From Halobacteriales archaeon QS_8_69_73 (GTDB taxonomy: Archaea; Halobacteriota; Halobacteria; Halobacteriales; Haloarculaceae): DNA of 64,000 nt. The stretch covers positions 12,076-76,075 of the forward strand of contig PXRZ01000032.1 in NCBI GenBank assembly GCA_003022945.1, read 5' to 3'. The notes below the pieces were generated by a model, which did no database searches, was not told where the DNA came from, and saw only the letters and a program-made list of their open reading frames with translations. Each line of letters opens with the position of its first letter. Within the stretch, counting starts at the first letter, position 1. A program made the position numbers and the translations under genes. Shown one piece after another: positions 1 to 7,817 of this stretch.

Positions 1-1103
1 CACTCGAAGCCGGCCTCGATGAACGTCTCGTCGAGGCCGCGGCGCTCGCACTCCGCCCGGACGGTCTCCGAGCCCGGGACCGCCAGCGCCCGGACGTCGC
101 CGGCGACCGTCCGGCCTTCGAGGACGCAGGCGGCCGCCGCGAAGTCCGAGACCCGGCCGTTCGTGCACGTCCCCAGAAAGGCGACGTCGACGTCGTAGCC
201 GAGCATCGACTCCCCCGGCTCGACGCCCATGTGGTCGTGGGCCCGCTCGGCGGCCTCGCGGTCGGTGCGGTCGGCGAAGGCGTCGGGCGCCGGAACCGGC
301 TCCGAGATTTCGATCACCTGGCCGGGGTCGACGCCCCAGGTGACGAGCGGGTCCATCCCGTCGGCGTCGACCGTGACGACATCGTCGTAGACGGCGTCCT
401 CGTCGCTCTTGATCGACTCCCAGTATTCCTTGCGCTCCTCGAAGGCCTCGCCCTCGGGGGCGTACTCCCGGCCGCGCAGGTAGTCGTAGGTCGTCTCGTC
501 GGGGTTGACGTAGCCCGCGCGGGCGCCGCCCTCGATGGACATGTTGCAGACCGCCAGCCGGCCCTCCATGTCCAGCGCCTCGATCACGGGGCCACCGTAC
601 TCGTAGACGTGGCCGACGCCGCCGTCGACGCCCAACTCCCCGATGCGGATCTGGGAGGTGCCGACGCCGACGCCGATGGACCCGAAGGCGCCGTGGGTGG
701 CGGTGTGTGAGTCGCCGCAGGCGACGGTCATGCCGGGCCGGCTCAGCCCGAGTTCCGGCGCGACGACGTGGGTGATGCCCTGCTTGCCGGAGTCGAGGCC
801 GAAGAACGTGATGCCGTTCTCCGCGGTGTTGCGCTCCAGGGCCGATAGCATCGTCTCGGCCTCGTCGTCGGCCAGCGGTCGCTTCCGTCTGTCGGCCTCC
901 GTCGGGACGATGTGGTCCGTCGTCGCGAACGTCCGGTCCGGAAAGGCGACGTCGTGGCCGCGCTCCTCGAGCATCGCGAACGCCTGGGGGCTCGTGACCT
1001 CGTGGACCAAATGCAGGCCGACGAACAGCTGGTCCTGGCCGTTCGGGAGCTCGGTCACCTTGTGGCGCTCCCACACCTTGTCGTACAGCGTCCGCTCACT
1101 CAT
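1..1103 (-). CDS. leuC: 3-isopropylmalate dehydratase large subunit, partial (LeuC), with apparent internal deletion
   Basis: Aconitase-family subunit that isomerises 2- to 3-isopropylmalate in leucine synthesis. The start ATG at 1103 gives MSERTLYDKVWERHKV; HLVHEVTSPQAF, CGDSHTATHGAFG, the MEGRLAVCNMSIE block, PDETT and the cluster cysteine in GTCTNGR follow in family order. The C-terminus lies outside the window. Between GVGTSQ and GGVGHVYEYGG only about ten residues remain where E. coli LeuC has about 46 (the VEHVLATQT to ITAKD region), so roughly 36 codons seem to be missing in frame near 640-655. It overlaps the preceding small ORF by 8 nt and ends the ilv-leu operon in this window. Identity is certain; activity of this copy is doubtful. 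Confidence 0.93.
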   Translation of the reverse strand, partial: MSERTLYDKVWERHKVTELPNGQDQLFVGLHLVHEVTSPQAFAMLEERGHDVAFPDRTFATTDHIVPTEADRRKRPLADDEAETMLSALERNTAENGITFFGLDSGKQGITHVVAPELGLSRPGMTVACGDSHTATHGAFGSIGVGVGTSQIRIGELGVDGGVGHVYEYGGPVIEALDMEGRLAVCNMSIEGGARAGYVNPDETTYDYLRGREYAPEGEAFEERKEYWESIKSDEDAVYDDVVTVDADGMDPLVTWGVDPGQVIEISEPVPAPDAFADRTDREAAERAHDHMGVEPGESMLGYDVDVAFLGTCTNGRVSDFAAAACVLEGRTVAGDVRALAVPGSETVRAECERRGLDETFIEAGFE

Positions 1104-1533
1104 CCCTTGCTCCGCGGTCGTAGGCGGCCTGTGCGCCGTCGGCGTCGCCCGGCGGCTCGTGGGCGACGTCGGCCATCGTCGCTACGTCGTCCGTTTCCTC
1201 CTCCTCCTCGTCGTCGTGCGCGGCGGTCCCGGTCCCGGTTCCGGTCTTGGTCCCGTTCGTCCGGGGGTCGGCTTCCCGCTCGCCACCGTTGGACCGCGGC
1301 TCCGACGAGGGTCGGCTCGCATCGTTCGCCTCGCCACCGTCGGACCGCGGCTCCGACGAAGTTCGGCTCGCATCGCTCGCCTCACCACCGTCGGCCATGA
1401 CCGTCCGGCCGCGGCTGTACGTCTGCGTCGCGCCGAAGACCTCGTCCGTGTACGGGTCGGTGTGGTCGGTCTCGGCCAGGGTCGGTCGGTCGTCGGTGCC
1501 TCGTCGGTCGGTGTCGGTCGCGTGGTCGGTCAT
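1096..1533 (-). CDS. Small acidic protein between ilvC and leuC, with 17-residue internal repeat
   Basis: 145 residues, function unknown. Its position between ilvC and leuC, and the N-terminal stretch with TDHTDPYTDEVFGATQTY, resemble a small ORF I recall at this place in other haloarchaeal leu operons. The middle carries two near-identical 17-residue units (GGEASDASRTSSEPRSD and GGEANDASRPSSEPRSN) encoded by about 51-bp tandem DNA repeats at roughly 1270-1395, then a Glu run and a conserved-looking tail. The repeat appears to be an in-frame expansion inside a smaller ancestral protein. Its stop overlaps the leuC start by 8 nt, so translation is probably coupled. Confidence 0.7.
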   Translation of the reverse strand: MTDHATDTDRRGTDDRPTLAETDHTDPYTDEVFGATQTYSRGRTVMADGGEASDASRTSSEPRSDGGEANDASRPSSEPRSNGGEREADPRTNGTKTGTGTGTAAHDDEEEEETDDVATMADVAHEPPGDADGAQAAYDRGARDE

Positions 1534-1608
1534 GATGTCTGCGTGTCGCGTCTCGGTCGGTGTCCAGGTCCTCTACGTTCCGTCGGTCGGGTCGTCTCCG
1601 CGTCCATC

Positions 1609-2598
1609 TCACTCCTCCCCCCACGCGAACAGCGCGCGGAGCTCCTCGCCGACGTCCTCGATGTCGTGGTCCTCCTCGGCGGCCCGGAGCTGGGTGTAGC
1701 TCGGCCGGCCGGCCTGGTTCTCGGCGATCCACTCGCGGGCGAAGGTGCCGTCCTGGACCTCCTCGAGCACCTCCTCCATCCGCTCGCGGGCGCCGTCGTC
1801 GACGACCCGGTCGCCGCGGGTCAGCCCGCCGTACTCGGCGGTGTCAGACACCGAGTTCCACATCTCGCCGAGCCCACCCTCGTACATCAGGTCGACGATG
1901 AGCTTCAGCTCGTTTAAACACTCGAAGTAGGCCATCTCCCGGGAGTAGCCGGCCTCGACGAGTGTCTCGTAGCCCTGTTTGACGAGCGCGGTGACGCCGC
2001 CGCACAGCACGGCCTGCTCGCCGAAGAGATCCGTCTCGGTCTCCTCGCGGAACGTCGTCTCGACGACGCCGGCCCGCGTGCAGCCGATGGCCTTCGCGTA
2101 CGCCAGGCCGACGTCGTGGGCCTCGCCCGTGGCATCCTGATACACCGCCAGTAGGCCGGGCGTGCCCTCGTCGTTCTCGTAGTTGCGCCGAACGAGATGG
2201 CCCGGCGACTTCGGCGCGACCATCGTCACGTCGACGTCGTCGCTCGGCTCGATCTGGCCGTAGTGGACGTTGAATCCGTGAGCGAACTGCAGCGTGTCGC
2301 CGGGCTCGAGGGCGCTCTCGATGGTCTCGTAGACGGCCGGCTGGACGGTGTCGGGGACGAGGACGCTCACCACGTCGGCCCGCTCGGCGGCATCGTATGG
2401 CGTCGCCACCTCGAGGCCGTCCGCGCGGGCGGCCTCTCGGGAACTCGACCCCTCGCGCAGGCCGACGACGACGTCCACGCCGGAGTCGTCGAGGTTCTGG
2501 GCGTGGGCGTGGCCCTGGCTGCCGTAACCGAGGACGGCCACGGTCCGGTCGTTCAGTACGGTGCTGTCTGCGTCGTCGTCGTAGTAGATGTCCGTCAT
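1609..2598 (-). CDS. ilvC: Ketol-acid reductoisomerase
   Basis: NADPH-dependent isomeroreductase that turns acetolactate or acetohydroxybutyrate into dihydroxy acids for valine, leucine and isoleucine. 329 residues, the usual class I length. A Rossmann motif [13 protein letters not shown] lies near residue 24; [23 protein letters not shown] and the metal-binding E-rich segment around [12 protein letters not shown] follow, and the C-terminal knot domain is complete. The ATG overlaps the ilvN stop as ATGA, so the two genes are translationally coupled. No lesion was seen here, in contrast with leuA and leuC. Confidence 0.97.
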   Translation of the reverse strand: MTDIYYDDDADSTVLNDRTVAVLGYGSQGHAHAQNLDDSGVDVVVGLREGSSSREAARADGLEVATPYDAAERADVVSVLVPDTVQPAVYETIESALEPGDTLQFAHGFNVHYGQIEPSDDVDVTMVAPKSPGHLVRRNYENDEGTPGLLAVYQDATGEAHDVGLAYAKAIGCTRAGVVETTFREETETDLFGEQAVLCGGVTALVKQGYETLVEAGYSREMAYFECLNELKLIVDLMYEGGLGEMWNSVSDTAEYGGLTRGDRVVDDGARERMEEVLEEVQDGTFAREWIAENQAGRPSYTQLRAAEEDHDIEDVGEELRALFAWGEE

Positions 2599-3227
2599 GT
2601 GTGTGTGTCGTCAACTCGTGCGGTCTCGGTCGCGCCGCGGGCCAGCGCCGCCTGTCCGGTCCGGGCGATCTCCCGGACGCCGAACTGCGCGTAGGCGTCC
2701 AGCGCGTCGTCGATCTTCCCCTCGCCGCCGGTGATCTGGACGGTGATGGTCTCCGGGCCGGCGTCCAGCGTCTCGCCGTCGTACATCTCGGTGATGGCCT
2801 GGACCTCGTCCGGCTCGTCGCCGTCGACCTTCAGGATGACCAGCTCCCTGGCGACGGGGTCGGCGTCCAGCTCGCGGACGTGGACCACCGGCAGCAGCTT
2901 CCGGAGCTGCTTTTTCGCCTGCTCGACGCCGGGGTCCGGCTCCTCGACGACCAGCGTGATCCGGGAGTAACCGTCGTTCTGCGTCGGCCCGACCGTCAAC
3001 GACTCGATGTTGAACTGCCGGCGGTGGAATAGCCCGGAGACGCTCGCGAGCACGCCCGGCTCGTCGGCGACGTACGCCGAGATGGTGCTCCGGCGCGGTT
3101 CGTGGTCGGCTGCGACCTCGGGGTCGACGCGGATGCCCTCCTCGTTGCGCCGGCCGACCGGCCGCTGGCGCTCCTCCGGCGCCGGCCCCGCCAGGCCGTC
3201 CCGGCGGGTGTCCTCGTTGCGGCTCAC
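2595..3227 (-). CDS. ilvN: Acetolactate synthase regulatory (small) subunit
   Basis: ACT-domain subunit that binds the catalytic subunit IlvB and confers feedback control by branched-chain amino acids. The GTG start at 3227 is chosen because it overlaps the ilvB stop as GTGA; this gives 210 residues. After a polar N-terminal extension of about 45 residues, [20 protein letters not shown] is the typical ACT start, followed by [12 protein letters not shown] and a second ACT-like half with [15 protein letters not shown]. The stop overlaps ilvC by ATGA. Confidence 0.94.
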   Translation of the reverse strand: MSRNEDTRRDGLAGPAPEERQRPVGRRNEEGIRVDPEVAADHEPRRSTISAYVADEPGVLASVSGLFHRRQFNIESLTVGPTQNDGYSRITLVVEEPDPGVEQAKKQLRKLLPVVHVRELDADPVARELVILKVDGDEPDEVQAITEMYDGETLDAGPETITVQITGGEGKIDDALDAYAQFGVREIARTGQAALARGATETARVDDTHT

Positions 3228-4963
3228 AGCTGGTCCTCCGAGAGGGCGAACAGCCCGTTGTCGCCGCCGCTCGGCACCATCGGGTAGACGTTCTCGTCGG
3301 GGTCGATGTGGGCGTCGACGACGCTCGGGCCGTCGTAGGCCGTGGCGGCCTCGACGACCGCCTCGATCTCCTCGTAGCTCTCGATCCGAAAGCCGCGGGC
3401 GCCGAACGCCTCCGCCAGCGCGTCGAACTCCGGCACCCAGGGGTACTCCGAGGCGACGTGTCGCTCCTCGAAGAAGGCGTCCTGCCACTGCCGGACCATG
3501 CCGACGGCCGCGTTGTTCAGCACGACGACCGTGATGTCGAGGTCCTCCCGGACCGCGACGGACAGCTCCTGACACGTCATCAGAAAGGAGCCGTCGCCGT
3601 CGAAGCAGACGACCGGGCGGTCGTCGGCGGCGACCCGGGCGCCGATGGCCGCCGGCAGGCCGTAGCCCATCGTCCCCAGGCCGTGGGAGGACACCCACGT
3701 CCGGGGCTCGGTGAACGTCCAGTACTGGGAGGCCCACATCTGGTGCTGGCCGACGCCGGTCGTGACGACCGTGTCGTCGGCCGTCGCCTCGTCGAACGCC
3801 TCGACGACGTACTGCGGCTTGACCGGCTTGTCGGCCGGCGCGGCGTAGTCCATCGGGTACTCGGCCTTCCACGCCCGACACTGCTCGCGCCAGGCGCCGG
3901 CCGACGGCGACCGGGACATCGCGGCCGCGACCTGCTCGAGGACGGCCGCCGCGTCGCCGACCAGCGGGTAATCCGCCTCGACGTTCTTCGAGATCTCCGC
4001 GGGGTCGATGTCGACGTGGACGATCTCGGCGTCGGGCGCGAACGTCTCGACGCCGCCGGTCAGCCGGTCGTCGAACCGCGTGCCGACCGCCAGCATGCAG
4101 TCGGTCATCGTGAGCGCCATGTTGGCGTAGCCGGTGCCGTGCATGCCGGCCCACTCCAGCGAGAGGTCGTGGTCCTCGGGGAAGGCGCCGATGGCCGGCA
4201 TCGTCGTGACGACCGGAATCCCGTGGTCGGTGGCGAAAGAGCGCAACTCCTCGCAGGCGCCGGCCTTGACGACGCCGCCGCCGGCCAGGACGACCGGCCG
4301 GTCGGCGGCCGAAAGCGCCTCGATCGCCTCGTTGACGGCCTCTGGGTCGGCGGTCTCCGGCGGCCGGTACGTCGACGGCGTCCGCGGCTCGCCCGGGTCG
4401 CCCCGGCTCGTCTCGCCGTTGGTGACGTCCTTCGGGAGGTCGACCAGCGTCGGCCCCTGCCGGCCCTCGCCGGCCAGCGCGACGGCGGTGCCGACGTCGC
4501 TGCCGACGGTGTCGGCGTCGTCGGCGAAGACGTTGGCCTTCGTGACCGGGCCGGTGACGCCGACGGTGTCGGTTTCCTGGAAGGCGTCGCTGCCGACGAA
4601 CTCCGTCGGCACCTGCCCCGTCAGAGCAACCACCGGGTCCGAGTCCATGTTGGCGTCGGCCAGCCCGGTGACGAGGTTGGTCGCCCCGGGCCCGGACGTC
4701 GCCATGCAGACGCCCGGCTCGCCGCTGACGACGCCGTAGGCGTCGGCGGCGTGGGCGGCGCCCTGCTCGTGGGCCATCGTGACGTGGGTCATCCCGCTGT
4801 CGTACAGCGCGTCGTAGACGGGCATGATGGCGCCGCCCTGGACGCCGAAGAGGTGGTCGACGCCGGCGTTCTCCAGCGCGCGGACGACCGCGTCGGCGCC
4901 GGTGTCGACCTCGGTCGGGGTCGCCTCGGCGTCGGCCTGCGCCTCCTTCGGCTCGCCGCTCAT
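3224..4963 (-). CDS. ilvB: Acetolactate synthase catalytic (large) subunit
   Basis: Thiamine-diphosphate enzyme that condenses two pyruvates, or pyruvate and 2-oxobutyrate, in the first common step of branched-chain amino acid synthesis. 579 residues. Visible features are FGVQGGAIMPVYDAL at the N-terminus, the HEQGAAHAADAYG segment with the catalytic glutamate, TSGPGATNLVTGLADA, and the C-terminal cofactor motif GDGSFLMTCQELSVAVREDLDITVVVLNN in family order. The start ATG overlaps the stop of a 19-codon upstream ORF. First intact gene of the ilvB-ilvN-ilvC unit. Confidence 0.97.
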   Translation of the reverse strand: MSGEPKEAQADAEATPTEVDTGADAVVRALENAGVDHLFGVQGGAIMPVYDALYDSGMTHVTMAHEQGAAHAADAYGVVSGEPGVCMATSGPGATNLVTGLADANMDSDPVVALTGQVPTEFVGSDAFQETDTVGVTGPVTKANVFADDADTVGSDVGTAVALAGEGRQGPTLVDLPKDVTNGETSRGDPGEPRTPSTYRPPETADPEAVNEAIEALSAADRPVVLAGGGVVKAGACEELRSFATDHGIPVVTTMPAIGAFPEDHDLSLEWAGMHGTGYANMALTMTDCMLAVGTRFDDRLTGGVETFAPDAEIVHVDIDPAEISKNVEADYPLVGDAAAVLEQVAAAMSRSPSAGAWREQCRAWKAEYPMDYAAPADKPVKPQYVVEAFDEATADDTVVTTGVGQHQMWASQYWTFTEPRTWVSSHGLGTMGYGLPAAIGARVAADDRPVVCFDGDGSFLMTCQELSVAVREDLDITVVVLNNAAVGMVRQWQDAFFEERHVASEYPWVPEFDALAEAFGARGFRIESYEEIEAVVEAATAYDGPSVVDAHIDPDENVYPMVPSGGDNGLFALSEDQL

Positions 4964-5019
4964 GGCGACTCACCGGTCGTTCTCCTGCGATACCGTCGGT
5001 TCGTGTCTCGTGTGTTCAT
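4960..5019 (-). CDS. Possible 19-residue leader peptide upstream of ilvB
   Basis: ATG at 5019 opens MNTRDTNRRYRRRTTGESP, whose TGA overlaps the ilvB ATG as ATGA. An AGGAG sits just before this ATG. The peptide is basic and contains no Leu, Ile or Val, so classical branched-chain attenuation is not supported; a coupling role is possible. It could equally be a chance frame, since only its junction with ilvB and its start context support it. Confidence 0.35.
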   Translation of the reverse strand: MNTRDTNRRYRRRTTGESP

Positions 5020-5082
5020 ACTCCTGTGGATGTGACTGCGTCTATCGGAAGTCGATGCAGGTCGCGGCGACGAGGAAGGTGG

Positions 5083-5106
5083 TGTAGGGGCTAGACGGCC
5101 CCTACA
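5083..5106 (-). promoter_or_regulatory. Hairpin in the ilvB leader
   Basis: A perfect 9-bp inverted repeat (TGTAGGGGC / GCCCCTACA) with a 6-nt loop lies about 120 nt upstream of ilvB and about 85 nt downstream of the predicted TATA box. No T-tract follows in the minus direction, so it is not an obvious terminator. It could be a leader regulatory structure; its function is inferred from position only. Confidence 0.4.
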
Positions 5107-5190
5107 ATACGGATCGCGCCGCTGGCGGGACGCAGCGAGCGTCGGCCGGCGGTCGCCTCCGTCATTACCACGTGGGTAGTGCGAGCATCC

Positions 5191-5198
5191 TACATAAA
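5191..5198 (-). promoter_or_regulatory. TATA box for the ilvB-ilvN-ilvC unit
   Basis: TTTATGTA on the minus strand in an otherwise GC-rich region matches the haloarchaeal TATA consensus. Transcription would start near 5166, giving a leader of about 200 nt before ilvB, unusually long for a haloarchaeon. Confidence 0.5.
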
Positions 5199-5227
5199 CG
5201 TTCCCCGCGACACGGCCGTCGTGGTCG

Positions 5228-5345
5228 GTGCGCGCCCGCGGTTGTAGGTTCGGGCGCACTCGCGCTCGCGGCTGCGGTTGCACCCGTGGCTGCACTCGCA
5301 CCTGCACCTGCGGCTGCCGGGGGCGAGGGCGGTCCGCGACGGTCA
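5228..5345. repeat. Degenerate hexamer tract between leuA and the ilvB promoter
   Basis: About 115 nt of degenerate six-base repeats (GCACTC, GCACCT, GCGGCT-like units) lie between the leuA stop and the ilvB TATA box. No gene is supported here; one frame reads as alternating Arg/Gln/Pro/Val. Confidence 0.5.
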
Positions 5346-5347
5346 TC

Positions 5348-6411
5348 TCAGGCGCGGACCTCCGTGCGTCGGATGCCCACCTCGCGGGCGAACTCCGCGA
5401 GCCGGTCGACGGTGACCCGCTCGTCGCGGGCGCCACGGTCCTTCACTTTCCGAGTTACCGCCTGGACCTCGCCGTCGGTCGGCCGGAAGCCGGCGTCCTC
5501 GAGTCGCTCGCGGACCGAGTGGGTGCCGGTGTGCTTGCCCAGCACCAGCTCGCGGCTGGCGCCGACCATCGCCGGCGTCATCACGCCGGGCTCGAAGGTG
5601 TCGGCGTTCTCGATGACGCCGGCGGCGTGGATGCCCGATTCGTGGGAGAAGGCGTTGCGTCCCACGACGGGTTTGTTGGCCGGGACGTCGATGCCGCTCG
5701 TCGCCTCGACGAGCCGGGCCAGTTCGGTGATGCGCTCGGTCTCGACGCCGGTGTCGACGTCGTACACCGACTCCAGCGCCATCACCGTCTCCTCGTAGGC
5801 GGCGTTGCCCGCCCGCTCGCCGATGCCGTTGACCGACACCTGCGCCTGGGCGGCGCCGGCCTCGAATCCCGAGAGGGCGTTGGCCGTCGCCAGCCCGAAG
5901 TCGTCGTGGGTGTGAACGTCGACGTCGGCGTCGCCGGCGTGGGCGACGACCGTCTCGACGACGTCTCGGAACCGCCCCGGCGTCGCCACGCCGCAGGTGT
6001 CGGGGATGTTGATCCAGTCCGTCCCCACCTCGGAGACGGCCTCGACGACCGCCGTCAGGTACGATTCCTCCGTGCGCGTGGCGTCCATCGGCGAGAACAT
6101 GCAGGTCGCGCCGGCGTCGACGACGCGCTCGACGGCCGCGACCGACCGTTCCAGCGCCTCCTCGCGGCTGGCGTGCATCGAATCCTGCAGCTGCACGTCG
6201 CTAGTCGAACAGAAGACGTGCACCATCTCGACGCCGGACTCCAGCGCGGCGTCGATGTCCTCGTCCACGACGCGGGCCAGCCCGCAGACCGTGGTCGACG
6301 TCGCCTCGGCGATGTCTCGTACCGCCTTCGCTGATCTCCGAGGTGCTATCTAACGTGCCCTGGAAGAACTCGACCCGCCGGCGGAGCCGACGTATCCTCG
6401 TGTGATGTCAT
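5348..6411 (-). pseudogene. leuA: 2-isopropylmalate/citramalate synthase-type gene, broken by deletion and frameshift
   Basis: From 6268 downward the frame is a good LeuA/CimA homologue: HVFCSTSDVQLQDS, DATRTEESYL, THDDFGLATANALSG, NGIGERAGNAAYEE, HESGIHAAGV. Upstream the expected N-terminus is recognisable (RRRVEFFQGTLDSTSEISE) but in another frame, and it joins directly to the AVRDIAEAT-like part near 6326-6331. About 50 codons that should hold the catalytic metal motif (DTTLRDGEQ type) are absent. The ATG at 6411, correctly placed behind the promoter, is in yet another frame, so a second small indel lies before 6365. As written, the protein cannot be functional unless this is a sequence error. 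Confidence 0.85.
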
Positions 6412-6439
6412 TGCATTCCGTGCGAGTGTCTCGGGGGTA

Positions 6440-6447
6440 CTTAAAGA
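6440..6447 (-). promoter_or_regulatory. TATA box for the leuA locus
   Basis: CTTTAAGT on the minus strand lies about 30 nt before the ATG at 6411, the usual spacing for a leaderless haloarchaeal transcript. The promoter looks intact although the gene is broken. Confidence 0.55.
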
Positions 6448-6907
6448 TATCCCCGGGACGGATGACGCACGGTCCTTCGTAAGTGGCCGCCCCGGGCGAG
6501 CGACGAGAATGGCCGGACATAAACGCCTAATACGTGTTCCATCTCCCTTGCACGGTTGAGTATGATATCCGTTCGGCGGCCGTCAGGGACGATGATGACA
6601 CAGTTTCTTGTCCGTTCACGGTGTGAAACATACGGATTCGGCGCTCGGGCGCGGTCCGATCTCCGGGCGGCCGGTCGGACCGACCACGGGTCACACGCCG
6701 GGCCACTACTCGGGTGTGCTCCGGAGCTTCGATGGCGTCGAGCCGGCCGTTCACGAAGATGCCGGCGTCGACCCCGTGGCGGTCGTCGGCGACGTGACTC
6801 CGGAGGCCGACGCCGGCTCTGGCCGCTGGAGCGAGCGCCGGTTGTCGCGGCGGGTGGCTTCCTCGGCGCCGGCCGGGGGGTGTCCTCAATAGCGCCGGCT
6901 TCCAGCC
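6448..6907. other. About 460 nt without a supported gene
   Basis: Intergenic DNA between the leuA promoter and a small plus-strand gene. Open frames here are Arg/Pro-rich and show no family resemblance. AT-rich patches (CATAAACG at 6518, TATGATATC at 6560) could be promoter elements. I see no convincing RNA gene. Confidence 0.4.
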
Positions 6908-6913
6908 GTGCAC

Positions 6914-7189
6914 ATGGAGACGCTCCGCGTCAAGCTCAACCTCCCGGCCGACGGCGGGTCTCCGGCGGCCCGGGAGACGTTCGAGGAGATCGCCGACGTC
7001 CACTCCGATCAGGCCATCTTCCAGATCAACCGGAGCCGGTACGTCGACGAGGAGACCTGGGGGTTCAGAATCGAACACGGCGCCAAGCGCGACGCCGGCT
7101 TCGTCCGGACCACCTCCCCGGCGGCCGTCGAGCGGACGATGGCGGAGGTCGCGTTCGGCTCCTTCGAGCGGCGGCTGGACGGCGGGTAG
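6914..7189 (+). CDS. Conserved-looking small protein, unknown function
   Basis: 91 residues starting METLRVKLNLPADGG (an in-frame GTG lies two codons earlier at 6908). The composition is balanced and acidic, unlike shadow frames: YVDEETWGFRIEHGAKRDAGFVRTTSP is protein-like. No transmembrane segment, cysteine pair or known motif is visible. It converges on the zinc-ribbon gene at 7214. Confidence 0.55.
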   Translation: METLRVKLNLPADGGSPAARETFEEIADVHSDQAIFQINRSRYVDEETWGFRIEHGAKRDAGFVRTTSPAAVERTMAEVAFGSFERRLDGG

Positions 7190-7213
7190 CCAGTGGCCGG
7201 TAGTCGTCAGCCG

Positions 7214-7765
7214 TCAACCGTCGACCGAGACGAGATGCGGCTCCAGCACCGTCGCCTCGTCGGGGTGGGTCGCGCTGTAGGCCGCCCAGTCCCGGTGGCC
7301 GAACTCGAAGACGATCTCGCAGGGCCACTCGACGGTCCCGTCGGCGGCCTCGAGCCGGGACTGTATCGCCGCGGCCTCTTCGGCGTCGAGCAGCGCGTCG
7401 CTGGTCGCGTCGACGAACTCGCGGAAGGCCTCGTACGACTCGACGTCGAGGTCGGCGCGGTAGATGAGCCGAGGGTCGTCGCCGACGGCCGTCTCGTCGT
7501 TGCCGTCGGAAGGGGGCGTCCGTGTCGCTTCCGGCCGGGTGCCCCGACCGAAGTAGAAGACGAACCGCCGGCCCGTCCACCGGAACGGCCCGTGGTCGCA
7601 CTCGGGATCGTCCGGGAAGCACCGCCACGGGAACGTCGCCCGGCAGTCGAGACACCGGAACCGGGAGACGGTGTCCGTCCCGACGGGGTCGTCCCGCTCG
7701 AACCCGCCCGCCGGCTCGACGACCGCACACCGGGGGCAGTGGGCTGGCCCGCGTTCGTCGCTCAC
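7214..7765 (-). CDS. Zinc-ribbon protein, unknown function, downstream of the VWA gene
   Basis: 183 residues from a GTG start (VSDERGPAHCPRC). One zinc knuckle is clear from CPRC near residue 9 and CLDC near residue 38. The rest is acidic with aromatic-rich segments (RFVFYFGRG, ESYEAFREFVDA, EIVFEFGHRDWAAY). It follows the VWA gene by 52 nt in the same direction and may be the last gene of that operon. I do not recognise the family beyond the ribbon. Confidence 0.7.
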   Translation of the reverse strand: MSDERGPAHCPRCAVVEPAGGFERDDPVGTDTVSRFRCLDCRATFPWRCFPDDPECDHGPFRWTGRRFVFYFGRGTRPEATRTPPSDGNDETAVGDDPRLIYRADLDVESYEAFREFVDATSDALLDAEEAAAIQSRLEAADGTVEWPCEIVFEFGHRDWAAYSATHPDEATVLEPHLVSVDG

Positions 7766-7817
7766 GTCCGTTCTACCGTCGCGAGGAATTTCGTGTTTTC
7801 GCTCGCCGGCACGCGGG

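Noticed and set aside
3308-5035. 575-codon plus-strand frame opposite ilvB
   Set aside because: Shadow frame of a high-GC gene; Arg/Val/Gly-rich with no family resemblance.
5083-5106. Rho-independent-style terminator or T-box riboswitch in the ilvB leader
   Set aside because: No T-tract follows the hairpin and no T-box motifs are visible; T-boxes are not known in haloarchaea.
6527-7078. 183-codon minus-strand frame
   Set aside because: Overlaps the better-supported 6914-7189 gene and is Arg/Pro-rich without motifs.
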